NCBI GenBank assembly: GCA_002964805.2 | Contig: PUDQ02000003.1 | Coordinates: 496,001-560,000, forward strand | DNA length: 64,000 bases | DNA from: Trametes villosa | Lineage: Eukaryota > Basidiomycota > Agaricomycetes > Polyporales > Polyporaceae | Direction: 5' to 3' | In this document: positions 10,245-21,995 of the stretch, one piece after another | Numbering within the stretch: the stretch's first letter is position 1 | Layout: every line of letters begins with the position of its first letter | Notes under the pieces: generated by a model | Seen by the model: the letters and a program-made list of their open reading frames with translations, nothing else | The model's database searches: none | What the model was told of the DNA's origin: nothing | Program-made: the position numbers and the translations under genes

Positions 10245-12382
10245 ATGGCTCCTCGGCGCGGGACTCAACAACAGAACTCGTTGAGTCCTTCAGAAGCAAT
10301 CACCTCGTCGCCATCTTCCCCGGCAAGCTATCTGAGCGGCAGCACGCCACGGTCCGCCTCGCCCTCGAACGGGTTTACGCAACTATTTACCAAACCCACC
10401 AAATGGTTCAACCGCTCAAACTCTGGGGGCGTCGGGCGCACGTCTGTGAGCTCTTCGGAGCCACGATCGAGCACAAGCTCGACGCGTAAACACAAGATCT
10501 CGCACCCGACCGACCCGCGGCCTATAGTGGATAGCTTGCTACCACCTGACAGAGGAGGATTGGGAGGTGGAAGCAGGTGAGTGCTCGTATATGCGTCCCC
10601 GAAATTTTCTGGATTGGAAGGGTTCTGGCCTGTGTGCTAGCCGGAGCTGTTGCCCTCGAGCTCGCATTCACGGTCAGAGCATCACATCTGCAACGCGACA
10701 CCGGGCATGATGGGATCTGCACGTCTAGTTACAAAGCCCTTCCCCGCGCTGTCAGAATCTCTGTTATGACTACGGTCAGCGGCTGCCCGGGTGAGCTCTT
10801 GCGCCAGGAGTTTGCCTCGCAGATGTCGCACTTCGATAAGTTATCATGGCGTCCGCCATACATGAAAAGGCGGACCTCCGAGCCACAAAGCCATGTCCGC
10901 TAGACCAGGCATCCGGCAGAACATGTTACGTAGAGCATACTGAGGTCTCCGGATAGCTCGGGCACCAGCGGGTGAACCAGATGGATCACGTTTCCTATGC
11001 GCGTAGAGGGCCGCTCGCTGCACACATCCGGTACTCGACACCGACACTGACGACGTGCGCGTGGTATGAGTATGGGCATCTACTCGGTATACACGCCTTT
11101 GCCCCCTTGGTGCAGGCACTTTGTAGAGGCTGCAAGGCCTACTCGCATCAGCCTGACTGGCCGCTGGGTGGTTCAAGCGATGGCTCCAGGGTGACACTGC
11201 CAGAGCGCAAGGAGGGGCATTCGAGAAACCTAAGTATGTTGACTGGCGCAATCGCGCTGGCAGCGTGTATATAGACGTCAGGCCAGCGAATGCAGTTACG
11301 CTCGTTCTGTTCGTACTGCGGAACATCGTGTTCAAGCGACAGGGCGTTCTCCTCCGTGTCGTGGTTTCGCCTCCATTGTTCAGGGATTGTACAAGCTCAT
11401 GAATGCAGGTGCTAATATAGTCCATAGATCTGTAGTGGACCTCTCGCTGGCCAGGACGACCTCGGCAATGCCGGATTCCCGGCCAAATGCGATGCGGACG
11501 CCTTCGTCTCCCCCGCCGCAAGGCTTCTCTCGCGGCCTCGGCGACCTGCGTAACATGTCGCGTAAAGCATGGTCGCGGTCGGCGGACGACCTGGGACAGT
11601 TCTCTGCATCCGCGTCCTCCCCTGCGCTCACCCCGCTAGACACCACGCTGCACCAGAAGATCAAGAGCTATCGGAGCGATAGCGTCAGCAGCAGTATCGC
11701 AGCTTCCCCTTCCCCAATCCCCTCTCCCTCCGCCTCGTCCCTCAACAACAACTACCCGTTTCCCGTCATCTCCGGGGACCTATCCACGTCCCCGCCGAAG
11801 AACACGCGTCTCGGGCCCCCGTCCTCGAACCCCTCTCCCATCACGCCGCCACTCACGCCCGCGTCCTCGACGTCCTCTCACGTTCACTCACGCTCACACT
11901 CATTCACGCCCCGCCTCCCCTCGAAACTATCTGCACAGAAATCCAACCTAATGCCGCCCAGCCCGAAACGCAAGGGCTCGGCCTCCTCCGAGTCTCGAGA
12001 TTCGGAGCGCGACAAGGGCTCTGTCGGGAGCGGGTCGTCCTCTCGTCCTCCGTTCCCCTTCGGTTTTGGCGCGGCGGGCACCAACGCGAAGCTGTCGCCA
12101 TCCGCGACCTTCGCGCCGGACGGGATCCTCGGCCAAGGCCCATCGTCCCCCACGCTGCTCGCTCCCCCGACGATCATCGAGCCCGAGGCAGGAGACAAGA
12201 ACGAGAACCGCACCTCGCAGAGAGGGACGTGGACGGGCGCGGAGGCGGGAAGGGTACGGAGAGGGAGGACGTGCGCCGACGGAGGGGCACGGGCGCGTGT
12301 AGAGTACGGCGGCGGACGAATATATCTCGTTCGCACCCGACGGCGGCGGAGGGTGCTCGGAGGCGGGCGGGCGAGTGCCTGA
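10245..12382 (+). CDS. U2: truncated tandem copy of the Bem2-like gene, PH half deleted
   Basis: Exons 10245-10576 and 11428-12382 give 428 residues. Exon 1 has one Gly codon fewer than in the intact gene. After residues NENRTSQ the coding part of the PH domain is deleted and the frame resumes near the fusion point in a different phase from U1. This produces the tail RGTWTGAEAGRVRRG, then about 40 residues rich in Arg and Gly (YGGGRIYLVRTRRRRRV) before the stop. Intron 1 is 851 nt, the longest in the array, because of about 490 nt of extra sequence. The product would be a disordered N-terminus with a basic end, possibly usable as a nuclear signal (inference). Confidence 0.55.
10886..11377. 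other. Extra ~490-nt segment in U2 intron 1
   Basis: This segment lies between sequence matching the other copies (GAGCCACAAA before it, CAGGGATTGTACAAGCTCATG after it). I see no terminal inverted repeats, target duplication or protein similarity. It may be an insertion in U2 or sequence lost from the other copies. Confidence 0.5.
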
Positions 12383-13710
12383 TCGCGGAGGGATCTGTGC
12401 GAGGATGGAGAAAGAAAGCGAGCCTTAGCGTGTCTCGTAGGAGGGTGTTCTGTAGGGGGGTGTTCTGTGGGAGGGTGTTCTGTAGGGGGGTGTTTTGTAG
12501 GAGGGTGTTTTGTAGGAGGGGAGGGGGACAATTTCTGGTCGGACACTCGGCATGGCAGTTTCGAGGCCGCATGTCATTTTCTACACACGCTGACCATCTA
12601 CATACAGGACACCTCGCCCGGCACCCCTCCCGCTCGCCTCTCGTCTACCCGCCCACGCGCTACACCGTCCCCCTCACAGCGGCGTCGCTTCGGGGACCTC
12701 GACGGACGACCCGGACGGACGCAGGCGTGCTCGCCGCGCGATCCCGCCGCTTCCGCCCCCGATCGCGGTGTGTGCGCGCCGGCGCGTCCCGCGCAACCGC
12801 AGGTATACCACGCCATTCTGCACCTCCAGCGGCCGGAGCGTGCGTCGGGGCGAGGTCAGCTGCCTCCGCGCGGAGTGCGGGCCCGTACACTTTCTCCCGG
12901 GAGCCAGAGCGAGCCGTCGGCGCATCGGGCGCGACGCCACAGTCTCCTTCGCACCACCGACACTCCAGGGACCCCACCGACGCCCTGAACGGATGCAGGC
13001 GTGCTCGTCACGCCGTCGCGCCGTCTTCGCCCTCGAGACCGGCGAGTCGCGAATCGGAGCCGCAGCCGGCCGCACAAGCTGCACCGATCGCCGTCCGCTC
13101 GCTGGCGCGCCCTCTGTCCTGAGCAGCCGGAGATTTGCCGCGCGGCTGCGCAGTGCCTGCGGCTGGGTGCACGTCGAGGCACGCTGCGTGGTTCACTCAT
13201 CCGCCGCGGACTCGGAGTACAGGATCTGTTGGCTCACCTCTAGGACCCGGTCCCTGGCTGTGCCCCCTCCACGTCCTGCATGTCGCAACAGGCAGCGGTG
13301 GCGCCGCGGTTAGCGCATGGGCGAAAGGGCGAGACGGGCGTGCTCACCGGGAGCCGGACTTCGAGCTTGTGCCGCACCCGTATACACCGCCGCGGGATGA
13401 CTCCGAATACGACGCCGCGGGGCACACAACCGGTATGCTATTATTTGCTGCGACACCTACAGTGTTCGCGACCAGAGGGTGAGCGAGCTGCTTAGTAACA
13501 CCCTCGCGCTCACCTGTTCGAGTCATTGCAGACTCGGACCGCTCCGTAGCCATCCCCGCCATTCCGTTCCGTTTAAATATATCCGGGGGACATGGCAGCG
13601 GAACGACGAGCTGTGCCCTGCGTTCTCCGCACACACACCGCCCTCGAGCTGCCCTGAACGCAACTTGAGCAATATGCCCATTGTGCCGCCGTAGCGCGCA
13701 CAAGCGAGGT
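12272..13710. repeat. Block with no visible difference between U2 and U3 (partner 21742-23180)
   Basis: The offset is constant at 9470 bp over 1,439 bp, from just before the fusion point, through the minisatellite, into the filler. It ends at GAGGTAAGTC against GAGGTTAGTC, at an intron donor. Confidence 0.8.
12430..12525. repeat. U2 minisatellite, ~15-bp G-rich unit
   Basis: About six copies of the unit described for U1, ending in GTGTTTTGTAGGAGGGGAGGG. It has the same copy number and sequence as U3, because it lies in a block with no visible difference shared by those two units. Confidence 0.85.
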
Positions 13711-16700
13711 AAGTCACCTCGTTTCGTATTGAGAAAGCAGAGACTCACCGTCTTGCAGCGATCGGGGCGCGCTGTCCTCCTCGCGCCTCCGTAGGCATGC
13801 CTGGAAGCTTCGCACGAGCGATTGCCGGCGCGGACGGGGTTAGGTGATCATCGCAGGACCCGAAGCCAGTCGGCTCGCCTTGTCTTCGACCCTCCAGCCC
13901 GGAATCTCGCCGTTACGCGCGGCCGTCTCAATTCGAACGCCGGGGCGGGCGCGAGATCGCGCCAGAGTGTGCCCCAGCGTAGCACCTCCCCGGACGGTCC
14001 TTGACGGGTGCTCTGGCGCACGGCCGAACCCGCAGTGCGGCGGACTCGTACAGTAAGTTTCATTGCATCATGACGACGAGGACGCTGCGCTCACCTTTTC
14101 AGCGCCGCTATCGCAAAGCGTCCGGACCGGAAGCTGGGAGTTTACGTCGCGGGATCGTCGCCGCCAATTGCGGGCTTCGAGCGTCGGACAAGCGGAGTTT
14201 TCCAGCCGTCGTACGCCGGCCCCGCGCCAGGCGCGAAGGGCACGAGATCACGGAGGACGCGATCGTCTCGAGATGATAACGCTGCGGAGGCACTCACCGA
14301 GCACGCTGCACGCGGGCGGGACACTCTCGACGCCGCGGGAAGTCTGTAGTGTTCTCAGCGTCGTGCAGCAGGGACCCGCCACACGACTTCGGCGCCGGCG
14401 GGAGGGTCGAGCGGGAGAACGGGCCAGTATGGGGGCAGGGCGGAGATGGTAGGTCGGAAGACGACGGCGCTGAAGGCGGCGAAAAAATGCGCGTGGGTGG
14501 CGAGAGGGAAAGCCTCTGTGGGAGTAAGTAACCTGCGGATTCTGGAAGGTCGCGACCGGGTCGTAACGGCGGGCAAAGTCATTTCCAGGCGCAGACAGCT
14601 GCAGTGCACGCTCGCGAACAAGCTTGGATCAGGTGCGTAATCGCAGCGCTTTACCGTTTCCGACCACGGCTTTCTCGGATAGCGCCTCGCCTGTCCGTAC
14701 TGGCACCTCAGCAGCTCGGACGCTGCCGTCAGCCCCAGTCAAGGCCAATATCTCATAGGAAACCGACGTACCCGAAGCCTTGCCGAAGAGGCAAATCATG
14801 GTATATTCCTCGCTCAGTTATCTGCACGTTCCGGAAGCGGTACGTCCCTCCGGGAAGCTGGCGAATTGATGTCGGCGCCCGTGGCCATTAGCAGTGCCGG
14901 TTTGTAGAACCTCGTCTGTGGCTGGACTGTGTCTTATAGCACACCCCAGTTCGCCGCCAATATATTTCGTAACCGAGATCAACTGAGGCTGCACGAGGTG
15001 TGTACAACAGTAAGTAGGCAGAGTACGAAATGAAGGGAAGTGGCGGAGAGAGGAGTGGCTGTCCGAAAAGCGGAATGTCCTCTGGCGAGCTGCTCGGAAG
15101 CTGGGACGAGAGGCCCCGTTGCCCCGCTCATGCCCAGCCTTTCCCCGATATTCGTACTAGGCCGCCGGGGCCGCCCACACCACGCGCGGCCGCGCCGAAA
15201 CCACCTCATCGCGCTCTGCACCATCGAGCGAGTCAACCTATCCCGGGTGACAAGGGCAGCACGCCGGTCCACCATGCCGCTCGACAATTAATGCGATGAA
15301 TATTGCGTGAGATACTGTATAATACATGCGCGGGCTACTCGGTACACCTCCATCCCCGGTCGACCGAACACGACGTCCACGGAGCACACGTACACGAAGC
15401 CCCTACCCGTACCTGCGAGCCCCTCCGACGTCCCTTCATGCCCGGGTACCGACGGCCACCTGGGCTATTTGCGCAGGCCCTCGTCCTGGAAATACCCGCC
15501 GCCGCACCTTCGCGGCACTGTGCTTGCACCCGCAACGGGCGCCGCGCCGCGAGCACGTCGCGCGGTGCGGAGGCCCGGGGCACTATCAGGCATCCAAGCA
15601 CATACTGCAAGTAATCAGCCGCATTTGGAGGCCATCCGCCGGCACACGCACCTCGATCGGGGTGGTATGAGCGCTCCGCACAGCTGTGCAACTTACCCGA
15701 GGGCCGAACGGGGGACGATCGCACGGGGTGCGTGCTTCTCGTTCAGAGATACGTGCGGCGCGCGGTTGCGCCGTGCCGCCACCCGTCCCCGTCGGTCACC
15801 GTCTCGTCCATCGTCCGTGCAAGGAGGTGCGCAGGAGCTCGTAGCAGGCCGAGGAGAGCTGCCCGAGTCGGGGAAACCGGTAAGCATCAGCGTACGGGGA
15901 CAGGAGTAGATCACCGCGCCCAAACGTACCTACTCACATACGTAGCTCGATCGGCGCAGAACGAGCGCACTGCGCCATCTGTGCATCCGACCCGAACGGG
16001 GGGCGATCGCAAGGAACGCGCGTGCTTCGTCTTCAGATGTACGTACAGCGGACAGCTCGGAAACAAGGGGCACCCACTCGCCGGTTTCCGCGCCGTCGCT
16101 CGTCCTGCCCAAGGACGTGCAGAACGAGTCTGAGCGGTCTCTGCAGTGCCGGGCGAGTCGATGTCGACGCCGAGCATTTGCGAACGGCCGTCGCGCGTAA
16201 ACGGAACTGTACACACGCGCCGTGCGATCGACACGGGCGAGGGCTGCACCAACCGCGTAACCGACCCGAACGGGGGACGATCGCGCGCCGGGGGTGCTTC
16301 TCGTTCAGAGGTACCTGCGGCGCGGAGTCCTGTCGATGCGGTTGCCGCCACCCGCCTCGCCACACCGTCCCCCGTCACCCGTCCTGCGACTTTGAGCAGG
16401 CCGTGCAGGGAAAGCCGACTGAAGGACCTAGTGGCGAGGACCTACGGACGGCGTCAGCATTAACGACCCTTTGTGCGCAAACGCACCTGTCCGCGCACGT
16501 AGCTTGATCCGCGGAGGCGACCGTCGCCGCACCGCCCACCAAGCAGACCCGAACGGGGAGCGATCGCGAGCGAGGCGCATCCTTTAGATTCACAGGTACA
16601 TACGGCGCGCCGACATGTCCAGGCGACGAGAGGCATCTCCTCCCCGCTCGTCATGCCTCCGCCGCTCCAGACTACACAGCGAGCCCGGGCAGGCCGTGCA

Positions 16701-19700
16701 GCGCAGGCCAAACCAAGGACACCGGTGGGCATCCTGGGCACGAAGTGAGCAGGAGGAATGCTCCGTTCCCAGGACGTACCTGCCCGTCGGTGCACTCGAC
16801 CCGAGCGGGGGACAATCGGGATTCGGGAGCATCGCGTACGCATTCCCCGCCCCTGCAGATGCCTCCGGCCACGTCCGCCTAGTCGAGCCACGCGCTGCCT
16901 AGCACCGAACGACGCACCTGCACTTCCCGCTTCGTCCAGCCCTCGTCGCCGCGAGCCGAACGCCGTGCATACGGGAGGTATGTACGCACGCCCCCGCCCG
17001 CGTCGTCCGCTGATTGGCGCGGCGCGGCGGACACCAGGAGACGGCGGACCAGCCCTCGGCTCCGTGCACTGCGCGTGACGGAGGGCGGCGACGTGGGCGT
17101 TCTCGCCTGCGATGCGCGTCGGACCGCGGGTGGACCCATAAGTGCGTGGGCGAGCAGAGCGGGGCTCATCCCACTCCCCTCCCTCCCTCCCTCCCTCCCG
17201 CGCTGCCGCCCCCTCCCCCTCGCGCTGCCGCCCCCATCCGTGTCCGGTACGTCCGTCGCGCGCCCCCCGCACCGCGCACTCACCTCTGCGCCGGGCCGTA
17301 CATACAGACCGCGACCGCGCTCGCGGAACGAGGCCGCTGCGAAGAGGTGCGGACGGGGCGCGTTCTCCGAGCCGTCGCCACACCGGTGGGCTGGTGTCCC
17401 GTACCTTCGTGCACCACTGACAGCCCCGACAGGCATCCGCTTCCTCACGCCCGAAGACGCGCTGCCCGCGCTGCCCCGCCACACGAAGACGACGCGAGCG
17501 GGACCGACCGGTACGTCCTCCTGCTCTTGCTTCCGTGCTGCCGACCCGTTCACCGTCTCGTTCCGTCGCGTAGAGGGGCGCGCTGTCCGAGTCCGACCCG
17601 CCGCGGAGGCCCCTCCTCGCAGCAGCTGTATGGCACTGCGTAAGTCGCTTCCGCCCTCGTGCTGACGCGGACGCCACGGGCTCACCTTCCCCGCAGACCG
17701 CGCACGATGCGAAGAGCAGACGGAGCGCCCCGAACGGAAGGTACGCACCTGTCCACTATGCGCCATACGACCCGCTCCGGCTCCGGCTCCGGGTCCAGCT
17801 CCGCCGCGCTCACCCCGTTCACAGCCGCTCGTGCGCTTCGAAAGGCGGGCGGAAGGCGGGAGTGTACGTACTACGACTGGACAAAGGGAGGAGAGGGGCG
17901 CGTTGTACCGTACGCACGTCCTTGTTCCCGTAGCAGTAGAGGTCCCGCTCGGAGGGCGGCGCACGAGGAGGGCACGGGGCGACTGCAAGTCGCGACGCAG
18001 CAGCCACATTCCGCCCGCACTCGCCAGGCGAGCTGCGTCGTCCGCGCACGCGGTGGGCACTCCGTCCTCAGGCTGCGGGGGTCGCCCTTGAGGTGTTGGC
18101 ACGGCCCGGGGGAACGTCCGCCAATGCGCCCCTCCTACGGGACGACGCAGGCGGGGGCGTCACGCGTGCACGGTGCAGCTCCCCGGGCGTGCTCGAGCCT
18201 CGAGCCTCGAGCATTGCGCGCACCCGGCAGCCGCACCGGGGGCCGCCAGCGCCGTCGTCGCGCCCCGACAGGCTCAGCGCTCGGCGGAGAGCCCGGGAGC
18301 GGGAGGAGCTCGGACGGCGGGGCCCGCGCAGAGCGGGTGTGTGCCTGTCTGCGCGCTGCTGCCAGGCCCCGGGTGTGGCGGCGTCAGGACCGGCGGGCCC
18401 CTCTGCGCCGTTCTTGCGCACGCCCTGCCGCATGGGCGGAGCATCTTGGGGGCGTCGTCGGAGGGCGGGGTGTCGGCCCGCATACTGTGCGGACGGGTGT
18501 GCGGCGGCTGGAGGGGCGGGGCGCGCTGTGCTCGTGTGGGGCGGGGTGTGTGCATGCGCCTCGGCCGTGTTTGACGCGATGCACGCCGGCGGCAGGCTCT
18601 TAACGTCACATACCCCAGCGACGGCGCCCCGACGGGGGGCGTGCGTGCACGCGAGGCATGGCGCGTCCGGGGCGGCGGCGCGTCATGAACGGCGGCGGCC
18701 CTGCAAGACACCGCTTCGCGCAGCCCGAGCCGAGCGGCAGCGGACGCCACCGCAGACGTGCGCGAGGACATCAGTTGGGTGGCCTCGGACGGAGATGGCG
18801 CTCACCTCGTCGTCGGCAGGCGGCCCCGGATGTCGCTCGTCGTCGGGGTGCTCCGAACGTCGCGGAGGAGAGCGGAACGGAGTTTTAGCGCATCGAGAGT
18901 GAGCTGGTGGGCATTTGGATGTAGAAGGGAGGCGTGGTGGCACAGGGGAGGCGTGTGTTCGCCCTCGAAGGGCGGCCGGGCGAATGTCCAAAACACGAGC
19001 GCCTAATCTGGGTCTAGTGCGCGCGTCGTCCTTTTCGTCGACAACTGTGGCCACGCCTCGACGGCGGCTGCGGGGACGTTGTAGATCAGTAGCTAGGCCT
19101 GCATAGAGTCAATGATAGGGATTTGAAACGAACCGATGAAGAACTTGAGCCGGAATACCCACGCTCGCGGTCGGAGCTCACTCGAAAGTTGCGAAATTCG
19201 GATGGGGGCCGGACGGGCGTGCAAGCGAACGGTCCTGGCTATGGTGCACACCAGAAAGGGAGGCGGTAGCACGCATTAGGGGAGCTGTAGTCTGGATTTG
19301 TGCGCCCACGGCGCGGTCTCGCGCTCGTAGCGGGCCCGGGGGTCCCTCGGCAGGCACAAACGGGACAGGGAACGCTCCTGCAGTGCGCCCGGAGCGTCCG
19401 CATACAGTTCCAAGCGAGTGCGGGGGCGGGACGAATGGTCAGCAACGAAAAAGCTGTCGGAACCTGCGGGCGGCAGGCGGCGTGAGCTGAGCATGGCGGC
19501 AGAGTTGGGCGGAAGCTCACTTTGGGCACGAAGGCGAGGACGTTCCGGGCCATGTCGGTGTCTGCGCAGAGCAGGGACTCGGGGGGAGCGAATGTATGCA
19601 CTCGAATTCGACGTTCGGCGCGGGGGCGGGCAGAAACGCGCGCGGAGGACGCGCGAGACGGCGTGCAGGGAGCGCGGTGCGGCGGCGGGACAGGGCGGGT

Positions 19701-19900
19701 GAGCGCGAGCAGTGGGCGTGGACAGCGTGAGGGGCAGAGGCGAGGGCGCAGGGGCGCGAATGCGATGGAGCGACTGAGGGAGCGCATCCAGCGTGGACGG
19801 CGCGGGGCAGCTCACGCTCAAGCGAGCTAGCTGAGAGGAGAGCCAGAGAGCCCTTGGGCTTGTGCGCGGGAGAGAGCGCAGCCCAGGGACGGGCCAGGAT
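12526..19900. other. U2 filler: GC-rich, no confident gene
   Basis: It is collinear with the U1 filler. The intron-like elements recur, for example GTGAGC to TTGCAG near 13478-13532, GTAAGT to TTGCAG near 13710-13759 and GTAAGT to CCGCAG near 17640-17696. Between them U2 differs from other units by indels that are not multiples of three: a +2 change near 13570 and a TAG at about 13691 where U1 reads through. The TCCC tract has five units. Confidence 0.55.
15629..16889. repeat. U2 ~275-bp diverged tandem repeats
   Basis: Same arrangement as in U1, with no visible difference in sequence, because the segment is inside the 15207-17347 block. Confidence 0.6.
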
Positions 19901-19966
19901 CGCCCGATGACGCGCGCGAGGGAGAGACGGGACGGTGTGGCAAAATCAGTCGATCGACGACCGTTG

Positions 19967-20216
19967 CCATATATGGTTATACCGGGTGTCGCTGGCGTAG
20001 CGCTTCAATCTCTGTAAACTCTTCCCTCATCTCTCCTCCTTATCCTCCTCTTTCTCGATACGGTACGCGTCGTGAAGCGCGGGTGACTGATTCGTACTCA
20101 AACTCATCGCAGGAAGATACCCAGGTTGACGGAGGCGAACACCAAATTCGGTAAACCTCGACATTCCTTCCCGGCGCGCAGTCGCTCTCGCCACCCTCGC
20201 TCCTTCACCCCCTCTC
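19967..20216 (+). promoter_or_regulatory. U3 promoter and 5' UTR with CArG-like box and UTR intron
   Basis: CCATATATGG is at 19967-19976, exactly 250 bp before the ATG. The likely 5'-UTR intron is 20063-20112 (50 nt, GTACGC to TCGCAG). A CT-rich stretch precedes it. Confidence 0.55.
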
Positions 20217-21852
20217 ATGGCTCCTCGGCGCGGGACTCAACAACAGAACTCGTTGAGTCCTTCAGAAGCGATTACGTCGTCGCCATCCTCGCCGGCAAGT
20301 TACCTGAGCGGCAGTACGCCACGATCTGCCTCACCCTCGAACGGGTTTACGCAACTGTTTACCAAACCCACCAAATGGTTCAACCGCTCGAACTCTGGGG
20401 GCGTCGGACGCACGTCTGTGAGCTCTTCGGAGCCACGATCGAGCACAAGCTCGACGCGCAAACACAAGATCTCTCACCCGACCGACCCCAGACCTATTGT
20501 GGATAGCTTGCTACCACCGGACAGAGGAGGATTGGGCGGCGGCGGAAGCAGGTGAGTGCCCGTATATGCGTCCCCGAGCCCTTTTGCTTTGGAAGAGTTC
20601 TGGCCTGTGTGCTACCTCGAGCTGTTGCCCTCGGGCTCGCATTTACGGTCAGAGCATCACATCCACAACACGACACCGGGCATGATGGGATCTGCACGTC
20701 TAGTTACAGAACCCTTGCCTGTTCTGCCAGGGCCTCCGTTATGGCTACGGCCTGCGTGCTGCTCTGGGTGCTCCTCGCGTCGGGAGTTCGCGTCACGCAG
20801 ATGGCACACTTCGATATGTTATCAGGACCAGAACGCGGGCCTCCATGTCGTAGTCTACTGCCTGCAATGTTGTGGGATCGTACACGCTCATGAATGCGGG
20901 TGCTGATATGGTTCACAGATCTGTGGTCGACCTCTCGTTAGCCAGGACGACCTCGGCAATGCCGGATTCCCGGCCCAACGCGATGCGGACCCCTTCGTCT
21001 CCCCCTCCGCAAGGCTTTTCCCGCGGCCTCGGTGACCTGCGTAACATGTCGCGTAAGGCATGGTCACGGTCGGCGGACGACCTGGGACAATTCTCTGCAT
21101 CCGCGTCGTCTCCTGCGCTCACGCCGATAGACACCACGCTGCACCAGAAGATCAAGAGCTATCGCAGCGATAGCGTCAGCAGCAGTATCGCAGCCTCCCC
21201 GTCCCCAATCCCCTCTCCCTCCGCCTCGTCCCTCAACAATAACTACCCGTTCCCCGTCATTTCCGGGGACCTATCCACGTCCCCTCCCAAGAATACGCGT
21301 CTCGGGCCCCCATCCTCGAACCCCTCTCCCATCACGCCGCCACTCACGCCCGCGTCCTCGACGTCCTCTCACGTTCACTCACGCTCACACTCATTTACGC
21401 CCCGCCTTCCCTCGAAGCTATCTGCACAGAAATCCAACCTAATGCCGCCCAGTCCGAAACGCAAAGGTTCTGCCTCTTCCGAGTCTCGAGATCCGGAGCG
21501 CGACAAGGGCTCTGTCGGGAGCGGCTCGTCCTCCCGTCCGCCGTTCCCTTTCGGTTTTGGCGCCGCGGGCACAAACTCGAAGCTGTCGCCATCGGCGACC
21601 TTCGCACCTGACGGGATCCTCGGTCAAGGACCGTCATCGCCCACGCTGCTCGCGCCTCCGACGATCATCGAGCCCGAGGCAGGAGACAAGAACGAGAACC
21701 GCACCGGCGCGGAGGCGGGAAGGGTACGGAGAGGGAGGACATGCGCCGACGGAGGGGCACGGGCGCGTGTAGAGTACGGCGGCGGACGAATATATCTCGT
21801 TCGCACCCGACGGCGGCGGAGGGTGCTCGGAGGCGGGCGGGCGAGTGCCTGA
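20217..21852 (+). CDS. U3: truncated tandem copy of the Bem2-like gene, PH half deleted
   Basis: Exons 20217-20551 and 20919-21852 give 422 residues, the shortest copy. The junction runs from NENRT directly to GAEAGRVRRG, which is 21 nt less than in U2, so the same phase is kept. The basic tail is the same as in U2, U4 and U5. Exon 1 encodes the same residues as the intact gene apart from an N/S exchange near residue 11, although several codons differ by synonymous bases. Confidence 0.55.
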
Positions 21853-21899
21853 TCGCGGAGGGATCTGTGCGAGGATGGAGAAAGAAAGCGAGCCTTAGC

Positions 21900-21995
21900 G
21901 TGTCTCGTAGGAGGGTGTTCTGTAGGGGGGTGTTCTGTGGGAGGGTGTTCTGTAGGGGGGTGTTTTGTAGGAGGGTGTTTTGTAGGAGGGGAGGG
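21900..21995. repeat. U3 minisatellite, ~15-bp G-rich unit
   Basis: About six copies, with no visible difference from U2. Confidence 0.85.

Noticed and set aside
10886..11377. Transposon insertion in U2 intron 1
   Set aside because: No terminal repeats, target duplication or coding capacity are visible; reported only as an extra segment.
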